64,000 nt of DNA from Porphyromonas sp. oral taxon 275 (lineage in GTDB: Bacteria; Bacteroidota; Bacteroidia; Bacteroidales; Porphyromonadaceae): contig NZ_CP072333.1 in assembly GCF_018127745.1 (NCBI RefSeq), positions 186,001 through 250,000 on the forward strand. The letters run 5' to 3'. Of the stretch, positions 45,385 through 53,447 are shown one piece after another (within the stretch, counting starts at the first letter, position 1; the number at the start of each line of letters is the position of its first letter). The notes under the pieces were generated by a model that ran no database searches, had not been told where the DNA came from, and saw nothing but the letters and a program-made list of their open reading frames with translations. The position numbers and the translations under genes are program-made.

Positions 45385-45419
45385 ACCCCCGACGTAGACG
45401 CTGGTTCTACGCCAGGGGC
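45385..45419 (-). terminator. Possible terminator of fhs
   Basis: A CCCCC...CGTAGA/TCTACG...GGGG hairpin lies 50 bases past the stop of fhs. Pairing is imperfect and no strong U-run follows. Confidence 0.4.
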
Positions 45420-45467
45420 TTGGTGTGGGGCGGGCGGCCTCGGGGATACCGCGGTGCGGGTCTCGGG

Positions 45468-47132
45468 CTAGCTCAGTCCCTCGATATGGCCGTCGACTAG
45501 ATCGATATGCAGGGCCTGCGGGCTCTTGGGGAGGCCAGGCATGCGCAGCAGTGTCCCCAGCACGAGCACGATCATCTCGGCGCCCGTATTGATGACGATG
45601 TCGCGTACCTCGAGGTCGAAGTCGCGCACGCTGCCGTAGGCCTTGGGGTCTTCGCTGAAGGAGTACTGCGTCTTGGCCACACAGATGGGGAAGCGGTCCC
45701 AGCCGTGGCGGCTGATGCGCTCCAGCTGGCGACGTGCCTTGGCGGAGAAGTTGATACTACGCGCGCCGTAGATCTGCTTCGATAGGCGCTCGGCCTTCTC
45801 CTGGATGCTGAGCTCCAGTGGGTAGGTGAAGCGCAGGGGCTCGGAGGGCTGGCGCTCGATGGTGTCGATGACCAGGCGCGCGAGCTCCTCGGCGCCCTTG
45901 CCCCCCTCGCCGAAGGCCGTGTTGACAGCGAAGCCTACGCCCTGCTCTGCGCAGTGCTCGGCTACGAGCGCGATCTCCTCGTCCGTGTCGGTGGCAAAGC
46001 GGTTGAAGGCGACGACGACCGTCTGGCCGAAGCTGCGGAGGTTCTCGATGTGGCGGTCTAGGTTCGCCAGCCCGCGACGCACACCCTCGATGTTGGGCTC
46101 CTTGAGTACGTCCTCAGCAACCCCACCGTGCATCTTCAGCCCGCCGAGGGTCGCCACCAGCACCGTCAGCGCAGGGCTTAGCCCCGCGGCACGGCACTTG
46201 ATGTTGTAGAACTTCTCCGCGCCGAGATCCGCGCCGAAGCCCGCCTCTGTGATCGTGTACTCGGAGTGTGCGAGTGCTAGGCGTGTGGCCAGGATGGAGT
46301 TGCAGCCGTGGGCGATGTTGGCGAAGGGGCCGCCGTGGATGAAGGCTGGGGTATGCTCGGTGGTCTGTGCGAGGTTGGGCTTGATGGCGTCCAGCAGCAG
46401 CACGGTGATGGCGCCAGCGACGCCCAGATCCCGTACGGTGAAGGGCTCGCCGCTCTTGGTGTAGCCCAGAAGGATGTTCTCGATGCGGCGCCTGAGATCC
46501 TCTAGGCTCGTGGAGAGGCAGAGGATGGCCATGATCTCGGAGGCCGGGGTGATGTCAAAGCCCGACTCTGCGGGGATGCCGTTGGCCGAGCCCCCGAGTC
46601 CGGTGACGACCTGGCGCAGGGCACGGTCATTGACGTCGAGGACGCGCTTCCATAGGACTTCGCTGAGACCCTCGGGATCGTTGCGGTGCTGGTAGATATA
46701 GTTGTCCAGCAGGGCGGTGATCATGTTGTGCGCTGAGGTGATGGCGTGGAAGTCTCCCGTGAAGTGGAGGTTGATCTTCTCCATGGGGAGCACCTGGGCG
46801 TAGCCTCCGCCCGCGGCGCCCCCCTTCTGGCCGAAGCAGGGGCCCAGCGAGGGCTCGCGCAGGGCGACGACGGCGCGGCGCCCGAGGCGGTTCATCCCGA
46901 GGGAGAGCCCTATAGATACGGTAGTCTTGCCGATGCCGGCCTTGGTGGGGGTGATGGCGGTGACGAGGATGAGCTTACCTTCGCCCTTGGCCTCCTCTAG
47001 GGCCTTGAGGTCTACCTTAGCTAGGTAGCGCCCGTAGTGCTCCAGCTGCTCTAGCGGCAGCCCGACCTGCTGCGCGATGCTGTCTATAGGCTGTAGCGCG
47101 ATGCTACGAGCGATCTCGATATCCGTCTTCAT
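45468..47132 (-). CDS. fhs: Formate-tetrahydrofolate ligase, intact copy
   Basis: The enzyme makes 10-formyltetrahydrofolate from formate, THF and ATP. The 554 residues are normal length, with P-loop [11 protein letters not shown] near residue 62, the FTGDFHAI motif and [13 protein letters not shown]. Its first 203 codons and 67 bases of upstream DNA are repeated without change immediately upstream at 47200-47875. The -7 box TAATTTTG at 47175-47182 is 17 bases from the repeat junction, so the DNA where a -33 element should lie is now coding sequence of the truncated copy. Transcription may depend on readthrough from the upstream copy. Confidence 0.95.
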   Translation of the reverse strand: MKTDIEIARSIALQPIDSIAQQVGLPLEQLEHYGRYLAKVDLKALEEAKGEGKLILVTAITPTKAGIGKTTVSIGLSLGMNRLGRRAVVALREPSLGPCFGQKGGAAGGGYAQVLPMEKINLHFTGDFHAITSAHNMITALLDNYIYQHRNDPEGLSEVLWKRVLDVNDRALRQVVTGLGGSANGIPAESGFDITPASEIMAILCLSTSLEDLRRRIENILLGYTKSGEPFTVRDLGVAGAITVLLLDAIKPNLAQTTEHTPAFIHGGPFANIAHGCNSILATRLALAHSEYTITEAGFGADLGAEKFYNIKCRAAGLSPALTVLVATLGGLKMHGGVAEDVLKEPNIEGVRRGLANLDRHIENLRSFGQTVVVAFNRFATDTDEEIALVAEHCAEQGVGFAVNTAFGEGGKGAEELARLVIDTIERQPSEPLRFTYPLELSIQEKAERLSKQIYGARSINFSAKARRQLERISRHGWDRFPICVAKTQYSFSEDPKAYGSVRDFDLEVRDIVINTGAEMIVLVLGTLLRMPGLPKSPQALHIDLVDGHIEGLS

Positions 47133-47199
47133 TGGGTCTGTTTCTTAGCTATTGGGGGGCAATCAATGTAGTCTCAAAATTAGCTAAATCTAGGCAATC
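46524..47199. repeat. 676-bp tandem duplication, first unit
   Basis: This unit covers the first 203 codons of fhs and its upstream region. It is repeated directly and without visible difference as 47200-47875. The boundaries are exact: mismatch begins at 46523/47199 and 47200/47876. Confidence 0.95.
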
Positions 47200-47808
47200 G
47201 ATGGCCATGATCTCGGAGGCCGGGGTGATGTCAAAGCCCGACTCTGCGGGGATGCCGTTGGCCGAGCCCCCGAGTCCGGTGACGACCTGGCGCAGGGCAC
47301 GGTCATTGACGTCGAGGACGCGCTTCCATAGGACTTCGCTGAGACCCTCGGGATCGTTGCGGTGCTGGTAGATATAGTTGTCCAGCAGGGCGGTGATCAT
47401 GTTGTGCGCTGAGGTGATGGCGTGGAAGTCTCCCGTGAAGTGGAGGTTGATCTTCTCCATGGGGAGCACCTGGGCGTAGCCTCCGCCCGCGGCGCCCCCC
47501 TTCTGGCCGAAGCAGGGGCCCAGCGAGGGCTCGCGCAGGGCGACGACGGCGCGGCGCCCGAGGCGGTTCATCCCGAGGGAGAGCCCTATAGATACGGTAG
47601 TCTTGCCGATGCCGGCCTTGGTGGGGGTGATGGCGGTGACGAGGATGAGCTTACCTTCGCCCTTGGCCTCCTCTAGGGCCTTGAGGTCTACCTTAGCTAG
47701 GTAGCGCCCGTAGTGCTCCAGCTGCTCTAGCGGCAGCCCGACCTGCTGCGCGATGCTGTCTATAGGCTGTAGCGCGATGCTACGAGCGATCTCGATATCC
47801 GTCTTCAT
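47149..47808 (-). pseudogene. fhs: Truncated duplicate of fhs
   Basis: A 219-residue frame identical to the first 203 or so residues of the intact enzyme, ending MAI, then reading into the upstream DNA of the intact gene ([16 protein letters not shown]) before a stop. It keeps the P-loop but lacks most of the ATP and folate site, so it is unlikely to be active. It retains the full native upstream region and stands directly ahead of the intact gene on the same strand. Confidence 0.92.
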
Positions 47809-47875
47809 TGGGTCTGTTTCTTAGCTATTGGGGGGCAATCAATGTAGTCTCAAAATTAGCTAAATCTAGGCAATC
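47200..47875. repeat. 676-bp tandem duplication, second unit
   Basis: Identical to 46524-47199 as far as I can compare by eye. The identity implies a very recent event or an assembly artefact. Confidence 0.95.
47851..47858 (-). promoter_or_regulatory. Native -7 box of fhs
   Basis: On the minus strand this reads TAATTTTG, a TANNTTTG match 43 bases upstream of the truncated copy. The same box is duplicated at 47175-47182. Confidence 0.45.
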
Positions 47876-48232
47876 CCTCCTGTCGTCCTCGCTGCCCCTT
47901 GGCTAGCAGTGCCCTTCGCCTTTCCTCGCGGGCAAGTTCGACTGCTGCCTCCGCCTCTGCTTGGGCTGGGGTGGGGGAGGCGGCCTAAGCTACTCCTTAG
48001 CTTGCTCCTCACTCGCTCCCGCCTCGCTCGGGGCTAGGGCGGCGCTCTCGGACGCGTCTAGGAGAAGTCCGCGGCGGGGCGCTCCTCCCCGCCGCGGGTG
48101 CTAAGTCGTGCAAGGACGCCCTGCAGCTGGGACGGGTGTATATAATAAGGTAGGAGGCTCGGCGAAGCAGCCCCTCAGCGCAGCCCCATAAGGCTCGGGG
48201 CGAGCTGACTGCCGTCCCTCGGCGCGGGCACA

Positions 48233-48370
48233 GCCTAGGGGAAGGGAGATTTATTATATAAGAATGCGCCGAAAGTAATATAACTTTCCCTGAGAAGTAA
48301 TATAACTTTCGGCGCATTCTTATATTACTTTGCTCGGGATATGATATTACTTTTTTCGCTCCCCCTAGGC
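48233..48370. repeat. 22-bp palindromic repeat array, AT-type, copy 2
   Basis: Five AT-rich cores start at 48253, 48275, 48297, 48319 and 48341, exactly 22 bases apart, and the last (ATGATATTAC) is identical to the last of copy 1. Perfect 17-base arms (48260-48276 and 48305-48321) form an inner palindrome, and GCCTAGGGG/CCCCTAGGC (48233-48241 and 48362-48370) bound the element. A GC-type unit (minus strand GAGGGACGGCAGTCAGC) lies beside it near 48209-48225, as at copy 1. It lies between divergent fhs and the metal-uptake operon. Confidence 0.88.
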
Positions 48371-48526
48371 TCGGACTTCGGCCACAGCCGTGTCGCCGAT
48401 CGGTGAGGGGCTGGGATGGGCGTTGCGACAGCCTCGGGGGGACGAGCTAAGGGGTTGAGGTAGACCTTAGTCCCCCTACTGTAGGGGCTTTCTCAAAGCG
48501 GATGATCGGGGTACGAAGAATTTGCA

Positions 48527-48534
48527 TACCTTTG
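48527..48534 (+). promoter_or_regulatory. Promoter -7 box of the ZnuD-like operon
   Basis: TACCTTTG ends only four bases before the ATG at 48539, so the transcript would start at or next to the first codon (leaderless), or translation begins at the ATG at 48575. Confidence 0.5.
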
Positions 48535-48538
48535 CCTT

Positions 48539-48874
48539 ATGATCCGACAAAGGAGAAGGCAACGTATCGCTACCATGCTCTTGACGCTCTTTGTGAGTCT
48601 CCTGGCTATGGTAACCCTGCATGAGGTCAGCCACACGAGTGACCGCGTGCAGCAGACTGCCTTGTCTCATGTCCTGCATGATGACCTCCCCCATGTGGAT
48701 CAACCCGAGTGTAGCCTTTGCCAGCTCATTCACACCCCCTTCCTATCCCTTACGACGCTCCCCACACTGGTAGCCGTCCTCCTCGTGGTGACGCTGCTCC
48801 TGGAGCGTGAGCTAGGGCATAGGCTGCGCTTCGCGAGGCTGTGCCAGCAGCTGCGGGCGCCGCCTGTCTACTAG
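48539..48874 (+). CDS. Small membrane protein with a His-rich, CxxC-containing loop
   Basis: A 111-residue protein with two membrane helices (about residues 13-30 and 70-90). Between them is a loop with HEVSH, HDDLPHVD, ECSLC and LIHT, a spacing that could bind a metal. I do not recognise a named family; it resembles small predicted proteins found ahead of metal-related TonB receptors. If the promoter box at 48527-48534 is used, the first ATG would be leaderless; the ATG at codon 13 (48575) is the alternative. It precedes the ZnuD-like receptor by 143 bases. Confidence 0.6.
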   Translation: MIRQRRRQRIATMLLTLFVSLLAMVTLHEVSHTSDRVQQTALSHVLHDDLPHVDQPECSLCQLIHTPFLSLTTLPTLVAVLLVVTLLLERELGHRLRFARLCQQLRAPPVY

Positions 48875-49017
48875 TTAGCCAATAATCTGACTCCCCGCAA
48901 GGAGTCGCCATAGTACCCCTCCCAGGTGTAGTACGCTCCAGCCCTGCCTTAGGCTGTGCCGCGTCGCTGCTCTGCTCGCTGGGGGTACAAGACCTTAACC
49001 AATTCATTTTCTTCACT

Positions 49018-51342
49018 ATGTATCATGCTTCTAGAGTGAGGTGTGGTCGGGCGATGCTTGCGGCACTCGTGCTCCTGCTCGCCGTGCACCTCCCCCTATC
49101 AGCTCAGGGACGTAGACTGCTGATCCGTGTGCTGGATGAGCGTAACCGCCAGCCGGTGGTAGCGGCCGTCCTGCAGCTGGGCAAGCAGTTCGCCCAGACC
49201 GACGCCGCTGGTACGGCGTCCGTGCCCCTGCCCTCCGACGGCAAGGGCGCCCTCCACATCCATGCCGTAGGCTACCACGATGAGCATCTGTCGATGAGCC
49301 GCCTCCAGGCTGCGGGCGACAGCTGCCTCGTGTATCTGCGTCGCGAGGAGCGCCTCCTCTCGGGGGTCGTCGTCTCGGGAGCGCGCCGTGTCGTCTCTAA
49401 TAACAGCGTCTCGGCTAAGGTCTCGGGCGAGGCCATCGAGCGCAACCTAGGGCGCAACCTCGCCCAGCTCCTCACCGAGGTTAGCGGGGTCTCCACCCTA
49501 CAGACGGGTACGACGACGGCCAAGCCCATCATCCACGGGATGTACGGCACACGCGTGCTCATCGTCAACAACGGGGTACGTCAGTCGGGCCAACAGTGGG
49601 GGGAGGACCACGCCCCCGAGGTGAGCGTGGATGCCAACGATGAAGTGCACGTGCTCAAGGGCGCCGAAGCCGTATCCTACGGCTCCGAGGCCATCGCTGG
49701 GGTCGTCGTACTCGGGCAGAAGCCCTTGCCCTATGGTGGGGGGACGCTGCAGGGCTCGCTGGCGGGGAGCTTCGCCACTAATGGACGCCGCTACGCTAGC
49801 CTTCTGAAGCTGCAGGGCGCTCTCCCGAGCTACCCTCAGCTGGCCTGGCGTGCACAGGTCTCCTATAATCAAGGGGGGGACCGCAGCACGGCCCGCTACC
49901 TGCTGGAGAATACGGGTACCAGGGAGTTCAACTACTCCCTCTCCCTCGGCTGGCGCCGTGAGGCCTGGCAGCTGGAGGGCTACTTCAGCCAGTATCAGAA
50001 CAAGACGGGCCTGCTGCCCTCGGGGCACCTCAAGAACAGCAATGACATCCAGACGCTCATTGACCTCGGGCAGCCGCAGACCTTCCGCCCCTTCTCCTAC
50101 CACATCGACTACCCGCATCACGACGTCGTCCACCGCCTCTACCTGGTGAAGGGACGCTATACCGACGACCAGCTGGGGAACTTCTCCCTCAACGCCTCCG
50201 TGCAGACGGACAACAGAGAGGAGTACAACATCCGCCGCAACGACCGCTCCTCCTTCCCTTCGCTCGCCCTTACCCTCACCAGCTATCAGGTGGATGGGCT
50301 CTGGCGCAAGCACTATAGCCGCTGGGACACCGAGCTGGGCCTGCACCTCAGGGGCACGGATAACTACAACCGCCCCGGTACAGGCATCGTACCCATCATC
50401 CCCAACTACACGGAGCTCAACTACGCCGCCCACGTGATCCAGAAGTACCAGACCGATCGCTGGGGCGCGGAGCTAGGGCTGCGCGTCGACCGCCTAGCCA
50501 TGGCCGTCGACGGCTACAATATCTTCCGGGAGCACCTCTCTGAGCGGCGCTCCTTCACTAACCTCACCTACAGCCTCGGCGGGCACTATCACCTCGGTCA
50601 CGGCTGGCAGCTGACGAGCCAGCTGGGCCTTGCCTTCCGCGCGCCCCACGTCCACGAGCTCTACAGTGCGGGCAATCAGCACGGCGCCGCCATCTTCATC
50701 AAGGGCGACCGCACCCTGCGTACCGAGCAGGGCTACAAGTGGGTGAGCTCCGTGGCCTATAAGGGAGAGCGCCTGCGCCTCACGCTCGACGGCTACCTCC
50801 AGCTGATCGATGGCTACATCTACGAGGCGCCTGACCACAAGTACTTCCAGACGATCTCGGGGAGCTACCCCTCCTTCAGCTGGCGCCAGCAGGACGCCTT
50901 CTTCCGTGGCCTCGACCTAGAGGCCAGCTACGGCCTGCCCTTGGGGCTGCGCTACGATGCCAAGGTCTCGCTGGTCTGGGCCAATGCGCTGAAGACGGGC
51001 GCCCTCTTCCCCTACATCCCCGCTCCCCGCGTCAATCAGGGCCTCTCCTGGGAGCGCAAGCTCTCCTCCAGCCTTGACCTCTCGCTCGGCCTACACCACC
51101 TGTACGTGGCACGACAGACGCGCTTCGACAGCGAGATCGACATCGCCGACGCTCCGCCCGCCTACGATCTCTGGGGGCTGGAGCTTAGCCTGACGAAGCA
51201 GCTCGCCTCGGGGAGCCTGCGCTTCCTCTTCTCTGGGGACAACATCCTCAACCGATCCTACAAGGAGTACACCAACCGTGCGCGCTACTATTCGCACGAC
51301 GCGGGGCGTGACCTCCGTGCCAGCTTGATCTGGCAGTTCTAG
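49018..51342 (+). CDS. ZnuD-like TonB-dependent outer-membrane receptor
   Basis: A 774-residue receptor with signal peptide, a carboxypeptidase-like N-terminal domain (about 30-110), plug (about 115-240) and barrel ending DLRASLIWQF. Plug motifs KPIIHGMYGTRVLIVNNGVR and QWGEDHAPEVSVD, and the barrel motif FRAPHVHELYSAGNQHGA, match the ZnuD group of zinc receptors as I know it from Neisseria. Histidine-rich segments (DYPHHDVVH, GGHYHLGHG) fit a metal substrate. It forms an operon with a small His/Cys membrane protein and two lipoproteins. Confidence 0.8.
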   Translation: MYHASRVRCGRAMLAALVLLLAVHLPLSAQGRRLLIRVLDERNRQPVVAAVLQLGKQFAQTDAAGTASVPLPSDGKGALHIHAVGYHDEHLSMSRLQAAGDSCLVYLRREERLLSGVVVSGARRVVSNNSVSAKVSGEAIERNLGRNLAQLLTEVSGVSTLQTGTTTAKPIIHGMYGTRVLIVNNGVRQSGQQWGEDHAPEVSVDANDEVHVLKGAEAVSYGSEAIAGVVVLGQKPLPYGGGTLQGSLAGSFATNGRRYASLLKLQGALPSYPQLAWRAQVSYNQGGDRSTARYLLENTGTREFNYSLSLGWRREAWQLEGYFSQYQNKTGLLPSGHLKNSNDIQTLIDLGQPQTFRPFSYHIDYPHHDVVHRLYLVKGRYTDDQLGNFSLNASVQTDNREEYNIRRNDRSSFPSLALTLTSYQVDGLWRKHYSRWDTELGLHLRGTDNYNRPGTGIVPIIPNYTELNYAAHVIQKYQTDRWGAELGLRVDRLAMAVDGYNIFREHLSERRSFTNLTYSLGGHYHLGHGWQLTSQLGLAFRAPHVHELYSAGNQHGAAIFIKGDRTLRTEQGYKWVSSVAYKGERLRLTLDGYLQLIDGYIYEAPDHKYFQTISGSYPSFSWRQQDAFFRGLDLEASYGLPLGLRYDAKVSLVWANALKTGALFPYIPAPRVNQGLSWERKLSSSLDLSLGLHHLYVARQTRFDSEIDIADAPPAYDLWGLELSLTKQLASGSLRFLFSGDNILNRSYKEYTNRARYYSHDAGRDLRASLIWQF

Positions 51343-51373
51343 CCGTATCTACAAATACTAATCCCTATACATC

Positions 51374-52201
51374 ATGACAAGAAAAGCAATGCTACGCAGC
51401 GCCCTCGTGCTGCTAGGGGCGGGCTTCCTCCTCGCCAGCTGCTCGCCCTCCGAGCCTAAGAAGGCCAAGGACGAGACCGAGCACAAGCTCCACGACGATC
51501 CCGCGATCGTGCGCTTCCGCTTCACTAAGGCTACGCTCAAGGACCTCGGCAAGTGGGCCGAGCAGCCTACGCTGGCCGACATCGAGACCACGACAGAGCA
51601 GCAGGAGATGAGCCTCTCGCTGACGCGCGACGGCTTCCTGGCGCATAAGGACAAGGGCGTCGAGGAGTTCAAGGTCGAGAGCACGACCAGCTCGCCCAGC
51701 ACCGTCTACCTCCTGGAGGTCTTCTACACCGACGCTCAGGGCCGTCCGATGAACCATCAGTTCATTGACAATGGGCAGGACCGCATCCACCAGCACTTCT
51801 TCCGCCGCTATACCGAGCGCGAGCTCGGGGGTAAGGCGCGCATCTACCCTATCAATAAGCTCGAGGAGCTGGGCTACGACTATCGCTATGCCGACATCAC
51901 GCCCTGGGATAAGCCCTACACCTCGCCCGAGAGCCGCTTCACGGGCGTGAGCAATCCTATGGGCTTCAAGGGACTGATCCGCTTCACGGAGGCAGACCTG
52001 CGCTTCCACCTGACGATCCTGCTCATGCACGCCCATGAGCCCAAGTACCGCATCGACCCCAAGACGCAGCGCTCGCTCTTCATGCCCTTCTACAACAACG
52101 ACGCCTTCGCCATCAGCCAGGAGGCAGACATCTCCATCGACGTGCCTATCACCGTGGACAAAGGTAGCAAGGACGAGCGCCTCGCCAAGTATCGTAAGTA
52201 A
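51374..52201 (+). CDS. Lipoprotein with HQHFF motif, putative metal-binding partner
   Basis: A 275-residue lipoprotein (lipobox LLASC, cysteine 23). Mature segments include AIVRFRFTKATLKDLGKW, MNHQFIDNGQDRIHQHFFRR and HLTILLMHAHEPKYRID. The clustered histidines and the beta-rich pattern suggest metal binding at the outer membrane next to the receptor encoded 31 bases upstream. I know of no named family. The opening strand motif is shared in form with the next lipoprotein, so the two may be distant paralogues. Confidence 0.65.
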   Translation: MTRKAMLRSALVLLGAGFLLASCSPSEPKKAKDETEHKLHDDPAIVRFRFTKATLKDLGKWAEQPTLADIETTTEQQEMSLSLTRDGFLAHKDKGVEEFKVESTTSSPSTVYLLEVFYTDAQGRPMNHQFIDNGQDRIHQHFFRRYTERELGGKARIYPINKLEELGYDYRYADITPWDKPYTSPESRFTGVSNPMGFKGLIRFTEADLRFHLTILLMHAHEPKYRIDPKTQRSLFMPFYNNDAFAISQEADISIDVPITVDKGSKDERLAKYRK

Positions 52202-52222
52202 CTAACCCAAGCAATAAAGACT

Positions 52223-53323
52223 ATGAACAAGTATCTTCGTGCCGCCTCGCAGCTCTTCGCTGCCGCCGCCCTCATCCTCGCTCTAGCTAGCTGCCGCAAG
52301 GATGAGCCCAACACCCCCACGCCTCCCGCACCACAGCCCCCCGCACAGGAGGAGGCGCTGGTCTCTAAGATCGTCCTCCGCTTCCAGATCGGTCACCTCC
52401 ACGGCGTCAAGAGCTTCCACCACCTCCCCAGCACGGCCGACCTCGACAACAAGAACCTACAGGACGACCAGATGCTGACCTTCGAGCTCCGTGACAAGAA
52501 GTGGGCGCTGGTGCCCAGCATCACCGTCAAGGGCTCTGCCGGGGACACGACGCTCCACGGCCTGGACAAGCTGCTGGCCTACCGCTGGCGTGACACCAGC
52601 CGTCCCAATCCCCTGACGGGTGAGCTGCAGGGCGGTGCCTACCCCCAGTATGGTATCCTCCTCGAGGCCTACAATGCTAAGGGTGAGCTGCTCAACCTCG
52701 GGGAGCTGGCACGCAAGGACGCCTACCAGTTCTTCCTCTACCCCTCCAATGCCAAGGACTACGACACGGGTAAGGCCATCACGCCTAAGGCCGACTACAG
52801 CGACCTGATGAGCTACGTATGCCTTGACTCTGAGGTCTACAACAAGTCCGCGCACCGTGGGCAGACGAAGTTCCGTCCCGCCACCGACCCCATCAACTAC
52901 AAGGGCTATGCCATCTTCCCCACGCTGGGATCGGCCTTCGACCTCAATATCGACCTCTATGCTACCACTAAGGGGAAGCTTGAGGGCGGTAAGGCGTCGC
53001 CCTCCTACGCTCCTAATGCGACGGTCAAGGCAGGGAAGCTCCTGGCACACCTCACGGTGCCTACCTACGTCTTCGCTCCCTACTCGATGAGACAGTATGC
53101 GGCTACCAGCGACGCCGAGAAGCCCCTGCGTGCCATCGAGGACATCAAGGCAGGACAGGCAGAGGATGACGACCTCGAGGGCGAAGAAGTAGTGCTCGTC
53201 AAGGCTGCTGCCCGTCGTCTGGAGAAGATCCTCGGCAAGAGCTGGGACAAGATCGGCCCTGACTTCACCTACAATCAGCTGGCTCCCCGCGCCAACGAGC
53301 GCACGGGTGGTAACTTCTACTAG
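52223..53323 (+). CDS. Lipoprotein with HxHG..FHH motif, putative metal-binding partner
   Basis: A 366-residue lipoprotein (lipobox LALASC, cysteine 27) with a proline-rich linker and then KIVLRFQIGHLHGVKSFHHL, a histidine cluster at the end of a beta strand in the position where the preceding lipoprotein has TKATLKDLG. The C-terminal half is helical with an acidic stretch (EDDDLEGEE). It is 21 bases after the first lipoprotein and ends the four-gene operon at a strong terminator. Function is inferred only from context. Confidence 0.62.
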   Translation: MNKYLRAASQLFAAAALILALASCRKDEPNTPTPPAPQPPAQEEALVSKIVLRFQIGHLHGVKSFHHLPSTADLDNKNLQDDQMLTFELRDKKWALVPSITVKGSAGDTTLHGLDKLLAYRWRDTSRPNPLTGELQGGAYPQYGILLEAYNAKGELLNLGELARKDAYQFFLYPSNAKDYDTGKAITPKADYSDLMSYVCLDSEVYNKSAHRGQTKFRPATDPINYKGYAIFPTLGSAFDLNIDLYATTKGKLEGGKASPSYAPNATVKAGKLLAHLTVPTYVFAPYSMRQYAATSDAEKPLRAIEDIKAGQAEDDDLEGEEVVLVKAAARRLEKILGKSWDKIGPDFTYNQLAPRANERTGGNFY

Positions 53324-53373
53324 TCCCTAGCTCCGCTAGCTAGGACAAGCCTCGAGGCTCCCTCCTAGTAAAT

Positions 53374-53425
53374 AAGGCGCTCCCCCCGACTCACGTGTCA
53401 CCGCGTGAGCTGGGGGGAGCGCCTT
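53374..53425. terminator. Bidirectional terminator
   Basis: Arms GGCGCTCCCCCC and GGGGGGAGCGCC with an inner CTCACG/CGTGAG stem, followed by TTTGCTTTG, lie between the metal operon and the convergent M64 gene. Confidence 0.75.
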
Positions 53426-53447
53426 TGCTTTGCCTAGGCTCGGGCCG

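Noticed and set aside
48875..49017. Cobalamin riboswitch ahead of the TonB receptor
   Set aside because: The 143-bp gap has a small GACTCC/GGAGTC hairpin but no B12-box-like sequence.
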